Positions 45,817 to 53,329 of a stretch of 64,000 nucleotides of DNA are shown one piece after another (position 1 is the first letter of the stretch; the number at the start of each line of letters is the position of its first letter). Origin of the DNA: Herbiconiux moechotypicola (GTDB lineage Bacteria; Actinomycetota; Actinomycetes; Actinomycetales; Microbacteriaceae); the NCBI RefSeq assembly GCF_024979255.1, contig NZ_JANLCN010000012.1:1-64000 (forward strand), given 5' to 3'. A model generated the notes under the pieces. The model made no database searches and was not told where the DNA came from. It saw nothing but the letters and a program-made list of their open reading frames with translations. The position numbers and the translations under genes were made by a program.

Positions 45817-47353
45817 GGGGCGCCTCCTCGGCGGTGGTGGATAGCACGACGACGCTCCACGAGAGCGCCGGCAGCGTGGCCTCGAGCACGCCGGCGGTGA
45901 GCTGCACGCCGTCGAGGGCGCGCATCCCGACCGGCTGGGCGGTCTCGTCGTTGACGGTGTGACGGTCGCCGCCCTCGGGCACGGTGAGCACCTCGGCGCT
46001 CACCACGGCGAGGCCGGGCTGGTCGAAGCGGATGCGCACCGCGGCCGCGTCGTCGAGCGACCGGTTGGTGACGAAGAGGGCCACGCGCCCCGCGCCGGCG
46101 TCGACCGTGGCGACGGCGTCGACCAGCGGTGCGGTGCCGTGGACGGCGGTGTCGATCGAGTCGACCTCGACGGCGGGAACCACGACGGAGCCGGTGGCGA
46201 GGGCGGCGGTGCGCTGGAAGGGGAAGAAGGTGGTCTGCCGCCAAGCGGGACCGCCCGGCTCGCAGCGGATGGGGGCGATCACGTTCACGAGCTGCGCCAG
46301 GTTGGCCATGGTGACGCGGTCGGCGTGGCGCAGCAGCGAGCCCAGCAGCGAGCCGACGACCACCGCATCCGTCACCGAGTAGCTGTCCTCGATGAGGCGC
46401 GGGGCCACGGGCCACTCGCCGGTGAGCACGCGGGGCTTGTCGATCTCGTTCCAGCGGCGCTGGTACCACACGTTCCACTCGTCGACGCTGATGCCGACGG
46501 GGCGCTCGGAACCGGGGCCCGCACCGGCGTCGTCGATGACGGCGGCCACGGCCTCGATGTAGCGGTCGAGCGCGGTGCCCGAGGCGAGGAAGCTCACGGC
46601 GTCGCCGTCGGACTCCTCGTAGTAGGCGTGCAGCGAGATGTGGTCGACGAGGCCGGCGGTGTGCTTCAGCACGGTGCGCTCCCAGTCGCCGAAGGTGGGC
46701 ATCTCGGCGTTCGACGAGCCGGCGGCCACCAGCTCGACCCGGGAGTCGATGAAGGTCATGAGGCGGGCGGTCTCGGCGGCGAGACGCCCGTATTCGTCTG
46801 CCGTCTTGTGGCCGATCTGCCAGGGGCCGTCGACCTCGTTGCCGAGGCACCAGAGGCGGATGCCGAACGGCTCCTCCGCACCGTTCTCACGGCGGAGGTC
46901 GGAGAGGGCGGTGCCCGAGGGGATGTTGGCGTACTCGAGCACATCGGCCGCCTCCTGCATGCCGCGGGTGCCGAGGTTGACGGCGTACATGAGTTCGAGG
47001 CCGGCCTCGGCGGCCCAGCCGGCGAACTCGTGCAGGCCCACCTCGTTGGTCTCGATGCTGTGCCAGGCAGCGTCGAGGCGCACCGGGCGCGCATCCTTCG
47101 GGCCCACCCCGTCCTCCCAGCGGTAGCCTGAGACGAAGTTGCCGCCCGGGTAGCGCACCGTGGTGGCGCCGAGCTCCTGCACGAGGGCGAGCACGTCGGC
47201 GCGGAATCCGTCGGGACGGGCCGTGGGGTGGCCCGGCTCGTAGACGCCCTCGTACACGCTCCGGCCCATGTGCTCGACGAAGGTGCCGAAGATGCGCCGG
47301 GGAACGTCGCAGAGCGGTGCCGCGGTGGCGACGTCGATCTGTGCGCTGAACAT
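45809..47353 (-). CDS. abfA: Alpha-L-arabinofuranosidase, glycoside hydrolase family 51
   Basis: 514 residues. ATG 47353 is chosen because AAAGGG lies nine bases upstream; ATG 47371 has no ribosome site. GH51 marks: IFGTFVEHMGRSVYEGVYEPGHP, TVRYPGGNFVSGYRWEDGVGP, the acid/base Glu in WCLGNEVDGPWQIG and the nucleophile in ISVDEWNVWYQRRW, plus a beta-domain end. No signal peptide, so it acts on imported arabino-oligosaccharides. It releases L-arabinose, which can feed the isomerase, kinase and AraD encoded in this window. Confidence 0.95.
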   Translation of the reverse strand: MFSAQIDVATAAPLCDVPRRIFGTFVEHMGRSVYEGVYEPGHPTARPDGFRADVLALVQELGATTVRYPGGNFVSGYRWEDGVGPKDARPVRLDAAWHSIETNEVGLHEFAGWAAEAGLELMYAVNLGTRGMQEAADVLEYANIPSGTALSDLRRENGAEEPFGIRLWCLGNEVDGPWQIGHKTADEYGRLAAETARLMTFIDSRVELVAAGSSNAEMPTFGDWERTVLKHTAGLVDHISLHAYYEESDGDAVSFLASGTALDRYIEAVAAVIDDAGAGPGSERPVGISVDEWNVWYQRRWNEIDKPRVLTGEWPVAPRLIEDSYSVTDAVVVGSLLGSLLRHADRVTMANLAQLVNVIAPIRCEPGGPAWRQTTFFPFQRTAALATGSVVVPAVEVDSIDTAVHGTAPLVDAVATVDAGAGRVALFVTNRSLDDAAAVRIRFDQPGLAVVSAEVLTVPEGGDRHTVNDETAQPVGMRALDGVQLTAGVLEATLPALSWSVVVLSTTAEEAPHV

Positions 47354-47376
47354 GCTGCTGTGCCCTTTCATGGAAC

Positions 47377-47439
47377 GAGTTGCGTCACCCGGTCGCCGCC
47401 GCGCGCGAGGGCACGGGCGGCGCCGGATGACGCAACTCG
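47377..47439 (-). terminator. Large intercistronic stem-loop between binding protein and GH51
   Basis: CGAGTTGCGTCA (47377-47388) pairs perfectly with TGACGCAACTCG (47428-47439). The enclosed bases can pair further through GCC-rich arms. It fills the 106-base gap between two co-directional genes, so it probably protects or partly terminates the mRNA after the binding-protein gene, letting that protein outnumber the hydrolases. Confidence 0.6.
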
Positions 47440-47459
47440 GGGATGAGTCGCGGTGGCGA

Positions 47460-48809
47460 CTACTTGTTGACGGTGAAGCCCTGCTGGTTGCCGTACTCCA
47501 CCAGCTGGTCCTGCCAGTCCTGCAGGCCGGCGTTCAGGTCGCTGTTCGACTCGTACGACTGGCCGACGGTGTCGGGCACGATGCTGTTGGCGTAGACCTG
47601 GTAGGGGAGGTAGTGCCAGCCGGTGGGCACGTTCTTCGACGCGTCGACGAGCACCTCGTTGATGGCCTGGCCGCCGAAGTACTCGGGGGTCTGGGCGAGG
47701 AAGTCGGGCGACTCGAGGTCGGCCGTGGTGGCGGGGAAGCCACCCGACTCGAGGAACACCGAGATCGAGGCCGGGTCGGAGTTGAGCCACTTCACGAAGC
47801 CGGCCGCCAGGGCCTGGTTCTCGCTCTGCTTGAGCACGACCTGGCCGCCGCCGCCGTTCTCGGCGGTCACCGGGGTGCCGTCGTAGGTGGGCATGGGGGC
47901 CACGCGCCAGTCGCCGGAGCCGTCGGGCACGCTCGACTCGAGCACGCCGGGCATCCAGGCGCCGGTGAGCAGCGTCGCGATGCTGCCGTCGCCGAGGCCG
48001 CGGTACCACTCGTCGCTCCAGCTGGGGGTGGAGGAGAGCAGGTCGCCCTCGACCAGGCGGTTCCAGCTGTCGGCCCAGGTCTTCGAGCCCTCGTCCTGCA
48101 GGTCGATGGTGATGTTCGTGCCGTCGGTGGTGAACGGCTGGCCGCCCGCCTGCCAGATCATGCTCGTGGTGAAGCCGGCGTCGCCGTTCTCGGCGGTGAT
48201 GTAGGCGTTCGGGTTGGCGGCGTGCAGCTGCTCGGCCGCGGCCACGTACTCGTCGTAGGTGGTGGGCACGGCGATGCCGTACTGGTCGAACACGGTCTTG
48301 TTGTAGAACATGGCCATGGGGCCCGAGTCCTGCGGCAGGCCGTAGATCTTGCCGTCGAAGGCCACGGAGCTCCAGGGGCCGGCGCTGTACTGGTCTTCGA
48401 GGTCGCCGAAGCCGTAGGAGCTCAAGTCGACCAGCGAGTCGGAGAGCGCGAACTGCGGGATGGCGTAGTACTCCACCTGGGCCACGTCGGGGGCGCCGGA
48501 GCCTGCGGTGATGGCGTTCTGCAGCTTGGTGTACTCCTCGGTGTTCGTGCCCGCGTTCACGAGCTCGACGTCGACGTTGGGGTAGGCCTCTTCGAAGGCG
48601 GCGACCTGGGCCTCGCCCGAGGGGGTCCAGCTCCAGTAGGTGAGGGTGCCGCCGGCCTCGAGGGCCGCCTCGATGTCGGCCTCGGAGCCGCTGTCGCTCG
48701 AGCCCGAGCTGCCGGAGGAGCACGCGGCGAGCGCGAAGCCCAGCGTGAGGGTGGTGGCGGTGGCGAGCGCCACCCGGCGCACGGAGCGCCTCGGTGCTGT
48801 GGAAAACAT
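47460..48809 (-). CDS. Extracellular oligosaccharide-binding lipoprotein (CUT1, family 1)
   Basis: 449 residues, ATG with AAAGGAA upstream. Lipoprotein signal RRVALATATTLTLGFALAACSSG (Cys about 30) and a Ser/Gly tether. Mature features: TLTYWSWTPSGEAQVAAFEEAYPNV, PDVAQVEYYAIPQFA, AFDGKIYGLPQDSGPMAMFYNKTVFDQYGI and GSIATLLTGAWMPG. It is the receptor of the importer encoded by the two permease genes upstream in the operon. The neighbouring GH35 and GH51 point to galactose- and arabinose-containing oligosaccharides. Confidence 0.94.
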   Translation of the reverse strand: MFSTAPRRSVRRVALATATTLTLGFALAACSSGSSGSSDSGSEADIEAALEAGGTLTYWSWTPSGEAQVAAFEEAYPNVDVELVNAGTNTEEYTKLQNAITAGSGAPDVAQVEYYAIPQFALSDSLVDLSSYGFGDLEDQYSAGPWSSVAFDGKIYGLPQDSGPMAMFYNKTVFDQYGIAVPTTYDEYVAAAEQLHAANPNAYITAENGDAGFTTSMIWQAGGQPFTTDGTNITIDLQDEGSKTWADSWNRLVEGDLLSSTPSWSDEWYRGLGDGSIATLLTGAWMPGVLESSVPDGSGDWRVAPMPTYDGTPVTAENGGGGQVVLKQSENQALAAGFVKWLNSDPASISVFLESGGFPATTADLESPDFLAQTPEYFGGQAINEVLVDASKNVPTGWHYLPYQVYANSIVPDTVGQSYESNSDLNAGLQDWQDQLVEYGNQQGFTVNK

Positions 48810-48850
48810 CGTTGTTCCTTTCGGTGGGTTGATGGTGCTGTGCGCCGGGA

Positions 48851-49759
48851 CTACTGCTTGACGCTTCCGGCGCTCAGGCCCGACTGCCAGTAGCGCTGGA
48901 GGATGAGGAAGGCGATGACGATCGGCACGATCGTGAGGAGCGCGCCCGTGATCACCAGGTTGAAGATCGGCTGGGCGCCGACACCGGTGGCCTGCGCGCT
49001 CCACTGGCTGAGACCCACGGTGAGCGGGTACCAGGTGGGCTCGGAGAGCATGATGAGGGGGAGGAAGTAGTTGTTCCAGGTGGCGACCACCGCGAACAGC
49101 AGCACGGTCACGATGCCCGGCGCCAGCAGGCGGAGCGAGATGGTGAAGAAGGTGCGGAACTCGCTCGCCCCGTCCATCCGGGCCGCTTCGAGGATCTCGG
49201 TGGGCACCGCATCCGTCGCGTAGGTCCAGATGAGGTAGAGGCCGAAGGGGCTGATGAGCGAGGGCAGGATGACCGCCCACGGGGTGTTGGTGAGGCCGAG
49301 CTGGCTGAACATGAGGAACGTCGGCACCGCGAGGGCCGTGCCCGGGATGGCGACGGCGCCGAGCACCACCGCGAACACCGCGCGGCGGCCGGGGAAGTTG
49401 TACTTCGCCAGTCCGTACCCCGCGATGGTGGCCAGCAGGGTGGCGCCGCCGGCGCCCACCACCACGTAGAGGAGGGTGTTGCCGAACCACTGCACGAAGA
49501 TGCCGTCACGGTAGGTGAGGGTCTCGTAGATGTTCTGGAAGAGGTTGAAGTCCTTGCCGAACCAGAGGCCGAAGCTCGAGAACAGGTCGGCCTGGTCTTT
49601 GGAGGCGTTGACGATGAGCCAGACGAGCGGCACGACCGAGTAGATGACGAAGATCGCCATCACGATCGTGAGCACGATCGACTTGCGCTGACGGGCCTTG
49701 TGAGTGGGCTTCGTGCCCCGGGCGAAGGCGGGGCGCTTGGGGCTGGTGACGGCGCTCAA
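48851..49759 (-). CDS. CUT1 sugar ABC transporter permease (MalG/GanQ-like)
   Basis: 302 residues from TTG 49759, supported by GGAGG nine bases upstream; the preceding permease stops two bases before. Six hydrophobic segments, starting IVLTIVMAIFVIYSVVPLVWLIVNA. The EAA loop is EILEAARMDGASEFRTFFTISLRLLAPG; the end, IAFLILQRYWQSGLSAGSVKQ, is typical of MalG-type proteins. No ATPase is encoded here. Confidence 0.92.
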   Translation of the reverse strand: MSAVTSPKRPAFARGTKPTHKARQRKSIVLTIVMAIFVIYSVVPLVWLIVNASKDQADLFSSFGLWFGKDFNLFQNIYETLTYRDGIFVQWFGNTLLYVVVGAGGATLLATIAGYGLAKYNFPGRRAVFAVVLGAVAIPGTALAVPTFLMFSQLGLTNTPWAVILPSLISPFGLYLIWTYATDAVPTEILEAARMDGASEFRTFFTISLRLLAPGIVTVLLFAVVATWNNYFLPLIMLSEPTWYPLTVGLSQWSAQATGVGAQPIFNLVITGALLTIVPIVIAFLILQRYWQSGLSAGSVKQ

Positions 49760-49760
49760 C

Positions 49761-50687
49761 TCAGCGCACCTCCTGACGGGAACCGCGCAGCTGCACGATG
49801 TAGGCGATCACGGCGGTGATGATGCCCATCACGATCGCGACGGTGGCGGAGTAGTTGAACTGCTGGCCGGCGAACGAGAGGTTGTAGGCGTACATGTTCG
49901 GGGTGAAGTAGGTGGAGATGACGTTGGGGGCGAGGTTCTTCAGCAGGTTCGGCTCGTTGAAGAGCTGGAAGCTGCCGATGATGGAGAAGATCGTGGCGAT
50001 CACGATCGCGCCGCGGAGGGCGGGGATCTTGATGCTCGTCACGATGCGGAACTGGCCCGCACCGTCGAGCTCGGCCGCCTCGTAGAGCTCGCCCGGGATG
50101 ATCTTGAGCGCCGCGTAGAAGATGAGCATGTTGTAGCCCATGAACTCCCAGGTGACGATGTTGCCGATCGAGGCGAGTACCCACTCCGACGAGAACGGGG
50201 CGAGCAGCTGGAAGCCGACCAGGTCGTTGATGGACCCGGTGAGACCGAACTGGTTGCCGTAGATGAAGCCCCAGATGAGCGCGGCCACCACGCCGGGCAC
50301 GGCGTAGGGGAGGAAGATCGCGATGCGGAAGAAGCTCGTGCCGTGCAGCCGGGCGCTGTCGATGGCGAGTGCCGCGACGAGCGAGAGCCCGAGCATGATG
50401 GGCACCTGGATGAGCAGGAACAGCGTGACGCGGAACAGTGACTCCCAGAACCGCGGGTCTTGGAACAGCTGGAGGTAGTTGTCGAGCCCCACGAAGGCCG
50501 AGCCGCCCACGAGCTGGGTGCGGAAGAGCGTGAGCACGATCGCGTAGATGACCGGGGCCACCAGCACGGCGAGGAACACGATCATGAACGGGGCCACGAA
50601 GCCCCAGCCGCGCCAGTCGCGCTTGTGCTTGCGGGCCCGCGGGGCGGGTGCTGCCGCGCGCGCTCCGACTGCTGTCGCCGACGTCAT
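49761..50687 (-). CDS. CUT1 sugar ABC transporter permease (MalF-like)
   Basis: 308 residues from ATG 50687. An upstream in-frame ATG at 50732 lies inside an operator and is unlikely to be used. Six hydrophobic segments, beginning GFVAPFMIVFLAVLVAPVIYAIV. EAA loop: GELYEAAELDGAGQFRIVTSIKIPALRG. First gene of the permease-permease-receptor-GH51-GH35 operon, with promoter and operators between 50731 and 50784. Confidence 0.91.
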   Translation of the reverse strand: MTSATAVGARAAAPAPRARKHKRDWRGWGFVAPFMIVFLAVLVAPVIYAIVLTLFRTQLVGGSAFVGLDNYLQLFQDPRFWESLFRVTLFLLIQVPIMLGLSLVAALAIDSARLHGTSFFRIAIFLPYAVPGVVAALIWGFIYGNQFGLTGSINDLVGFQLLAPFSSEWVLASIGNIVTWEFMGYNMLIFYAALKIIPGELYEAAELDGAGQFRIVTSIKIPALRGAIVIATIFSIIGSFQLFNEPNLLKNLAPNVISTYFTPNMYAYNLSFAGQQFNYSATVAIVMGIITAVIAYIVQLRGSRQEVR

Positions 50688-50730
50688 TGTCCTTGTCCCG
50701 TCTCTGTGGTGATCTGCGGTTCGGTTCGCC

Positions 50731-50746
50731 ATGTTTACGTCAACAT
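50731..50746. promoter_or_regulatory. LacI-type operator 1 of the GH35/GH51 operon
   Basis: ATGTTTACGTCAACAT, a 16-base palindrome with one mismatched pair, in the expected 5' untranslated region of the importer-hydrolase operon. Confidence 0.7.
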
Positions 50747-50756
50747 GACCGAGGTG

Positions 50757-50784
50757 AGCATAACATGTTCACGTAACCATGCAA
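50757..50784 (-). promoter_or_regulatory. Promoter of the GH35/GH51 operon with operator 2 inside
   Basis: On the minus strand TTGCAT (50779-50784) and TATGCT (50757-50762) are 16 bases apart. The spacer is mostly covered by operator 2, ATGTTCACGTAACCAT (50765-50780), a weaker copy of operator 1 with centres 34 bases apart. Repressor binding would block RNA polymerase directly. The regulator gene starts 42 bases away on the other strand. Confidence 0.6.
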
Positions 50785-50821
50785 GCGGCCGAAGGAGATC
50801 CGGCGTGATTCAGGGGGAAGT

Positions 50822-51871
50822 GTGACCGAGACCGTCAACACCGGGGCCGGTGCCGTGCCGGGCGGCGGGCGCCGTCGGGCGCCGTCGATGGGCGACGTGG
50901 CCCGGCACGCCGGGGTGTCGTCGCAGACGGTCTCGCGCGTCTCCAACGGACTCACCAACGTCGACGACTCCACCCGGCAGCGGGTGCTGGAGTCGATGCA
51001 GGCACTCGGCTACCGCCCCAACGGCGCCGCGCGGGCGCTCAAGAGCGGGCGTTTCAATAACATCGGCGTCATCATGTTCACCCTCGCCACCCTGGGCAAC
51101 ATGAAGACCCTCGACGCCATCGCCGTCGAGGCCGCCGCCGCCGACTACTCCGTCACCCTGATCGCCGTGCCCGACCAGACCCTGGGCGCCGTGTCCGGCG
51201 CGTACCGCCGCCTGAGCGACCAGGCCGTCGACGGGGTGCTCATCCTGTTCGAGGCCCGCCTGCTCGACCAGGGCGAGATCCACCTCCCGCCGGGACTGCC
51301 GGTGGTCGTCATCGACTCCGACTCGGGGTCGGGCTATCCCGTGGTCGACGCCGACCAGGCCGAGGGAGCCCGGCTCGCCACCCAGCACCTCCTCGACCTC
51401 GGGCACCGGCAGGTGGAGCACGTGGCGGGCCCCGCATCCTCGTTCTCGGGTGCGCACCGTGCCGCCTCGTGGCGCGCCACCCTCGAGGCGGCGGGCATCG
51501 CGCCGCGGGCGGTGCACCACGGCGACTGGTCGACCGAGTCGGGCTATCGCATCGGCCTCGAGCTCGGCCGGCGCGATGACGTCACCGCGATCTTCGCCGC
51601 CAACGACCAGATGGCGCTCGGCGTGATGCGGGCGCTGCACGAGCTCGGCCGCGACATCCCGGGCGAGATCAGCGTGGTGGGCTTCGACGACATCGAGGAG
51701 GCGCACTCGTTCTGGCCGCCGCTCACCACGGTGCGGCAGAACTTCCACGAGGTCGGGCGCCTCGCCATGGAGCGGCTGCTCGCCGAGATCGCCGGCACGG
51801 GGGCCCACTCGGGCACCACCTTGGTGCCCACCGAGCTCGTCGTGAGGGCCAGCACCGCCCCGCCGGCCTAG
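50822..51871 (+). CDS. LacI-family regulator of the arabinogalacto-oligosaccharide operon
   Basis: 349 residues, GTG with AGGGGGAAG upstream. HTH: SMGDVARHAGVSSQTVSRVS, hinge YRPNGAARALKSG. Effector domain: VDGVLILFEARLLDQG, VVVIDSDSGSGYPVV, QHLLDLGHRQVEHVAGP and GFDDIEEAHSFWPPLTTVRQNF. It is divergent from the importer-GH51-GH35 operon, whose operators are adjacent. The inducer is presumably a galactose- or arabinose-containing sugar. The stop overlaps the convergent ClC gene by four bases. Confidence 0.93.
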   Translation: MTETVNTGAGAVPGGGRRRAPSMGDVARHAGVSSQTVSRVSNGLTNVDDSTRQRVLESMQALGYRPNGAARALKSGRFNNIGVIMFTLATLGNMKTLDAIAVEAAAADYSVTLIAVPDQTLGAVSGAYRRLSDQAVDGVLILFEARLLDQGEIHLPPGLPVVVIDSDSGSGYPVVDADQAEGARLATQHLLDLGHRQVEHVAGPASSFSGAHRAASWRATLEAAGIAPRAVHHGDWSTESGYRIGLELGRRDDVTAIFAANDQMALGVMRALHELGRDIPGEISVVGFDDIEEAHSFWPPLTTVRQNFHEVGRLAMERLLAEIAGTGAHSGTTLVPTELVVRASTAPPA

Positions 51872-53229
51872 GCCGGAGGCCGCCGCCACGGCCAGCTCGG
51901 CCGCGCCCGGTCGGGCACCACCGCCACCACCATCTCCGGCGCGCGCGACACGATGAGCCACGCCGGCAGGATCGCCAGGCACAGCAGCGGCAGCACCACC
52001 ACGCTCCCGGTCACCAGCGTGGCCACGAACAGCGCGATCCACCCGTCGCGCGAGATGGCCAGCACCAGCCCCAGCACCCCGGCCCCCACGGCCAGCGTCA
52101 GCGGCACGGACGGCACCAGCACGTTCGCGTACATGCCGAACGCCACCCCGAGGAACACGGCGGGGAAGATGTGCCCGCCCCTGAAGCCCGACGCCCCCGC
52201 CACCGCGAGCGCCAGCAGCTTGATGCCGAAGATCGACAGCAGCTGCCACCCCGAGTAGGAGCCCGCGTTCGTGATGAGCTCGCCCATCTGCGCCAGCCCC
52301 TTGAACAGCGTGATCTCGCCGCCCAGCGCCCCCAGCAACCCGAGCGTCACCCCGCCCAGCCCGATGTAGAGCAGCGGGTTGCCGAACCCGTGGTAGAACC
52401 GGTGCAGCACCCGGAACAGCGCCACGCAGAGCACGCCGAACACCGCTCCCGCGGACGCGATCACGGCTCCGCTCAGCAGGTCGATGGGTGCCACAGTGTC
52501 GTAGGCGGGCAGCGGCAGCTCGAAGGTCGGATGCGCGAGCAACGCCATCGTGACCGACCCGGCGCCCGCCGAGGCCAGCGGCAAAAAGAGGCGGTCCCAC
52601 AGCGCGCCCCCGCGCGGGAACGCCGCCACGATCCCGGTGAGCACGAGCGCCGCCGCCACAGGGGTGCCGAAGAGCGCACCCACCGTGCCCGCGGCCGCCA
52701 TCATGACCGTCAGCTGCGTCGGCACCCGCTTGAACAGCCTTCCGATCACCGCCGCGAGCAGCCCCGCGTTGATCGCGATGATCGGGTTCTCGGGCCCGAG
52801 GCTCACGCCGCCGGCGAGCGCCAGCACGGCCACGAGCGCGAGCGTCGGCAGCGACTTCAGCGGCAGCGGCGGAGCGATGAGCTCCGTCGTCGCGGAATCC
52901 CGCCCGCCGTGCCCCGGCAGCAGCCACACCACGAGCCCGACCGCGACCCCCGTGAGGGTGAGCACGGTGAAGATGAAGAACCCGTTCGACGGGTCGAGCC
53001 CGGTCGCCGCCGGCAGCTGGTGCCAGATGACGCCCTCGAGCAGCTCGGCGACCTCGTCGAGCGCGAACAGCACCAGCGCCGACACGACCCCCACGACCAC
53101 GGCGGGGATCGCGAGCATCAGCTGCTGCCGCACCGCGGGCGCGCTGTCGGCCCCGGGTGCGCTGTCGGCCCCGGCTGCGCCGGCGCTCGCGCCGGCCGTG
53201 CGGGCGGGTTCTCCGGATGCGGCGGTCAC
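51868..53229 (-). CDS. ClC-family ion channel/transporter (YfeO-like)
   Basis: 453 residues from GTG 53229, with an Ala/Gly/Ser-rich N-terminal 30 residues and about ten to twelve hydrophobic segments. The ClC gating stretch reads GGVSLGPENP, with the Glu kept and the usual following Gly replaced by Asn, as in YfeO-type members. SGFRGGHIFPAVFLGVAFG is the second anion-site signature. These proteins move chloride or fluoride, by channel or proton exchange; the ion cannot be told from sequence. The promoter probably lies in the 100-base gap to the phosphoketolase gene. Confidence 0.88.
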   Translation of the reverse strand: MTAASGEPARTAGASAGAAGADSAPGADSAPAVRQQLMLAIPAVVVGVVSALVLFALDEVAELLEGVIWHQLPAATGLDPSNGFFIFTVLTLTGVAVGLVVWLLPGHGGRDSATTELIAPPLPLKSLPTLALVAVLALAGGVSLGPENPIIAINAGLLAAVIGRLFKRVPTQLTVMMAAAGTVGALFGTPVAAALVLTGIVAAFPRGGALWDRLFLPLASAGAGSVTMALLAHPTFELPLPAYDTVAPIDLLSGAVIASAGAVFGVLCVALFRVLHRFYHGFGNPLLYIGLGGVTLGLLGALGGEITLFKGLAQMGELITNAGSYSGWQLLSIFGIKLLALAVAGASGFRGGHIFPAVFLGVAFGMYANVLVPSVPLTLAVGAGVLGLVLAISRDGWIALFVATLVTGSVVVLPLLCLAILPAWLIVSRAPEMVVAVVPDRARPSWPWRRPPA

Positions 53230-53329
53230 GGCCCGACACTAATGCACCACCGCGAGCGCCCCCAAGCTTCACCGGCTGTCCCCGGCGCAACCCCTGTGCA
53301 TCCGGGGCGGGCACTCCTACGCTGTGCCC

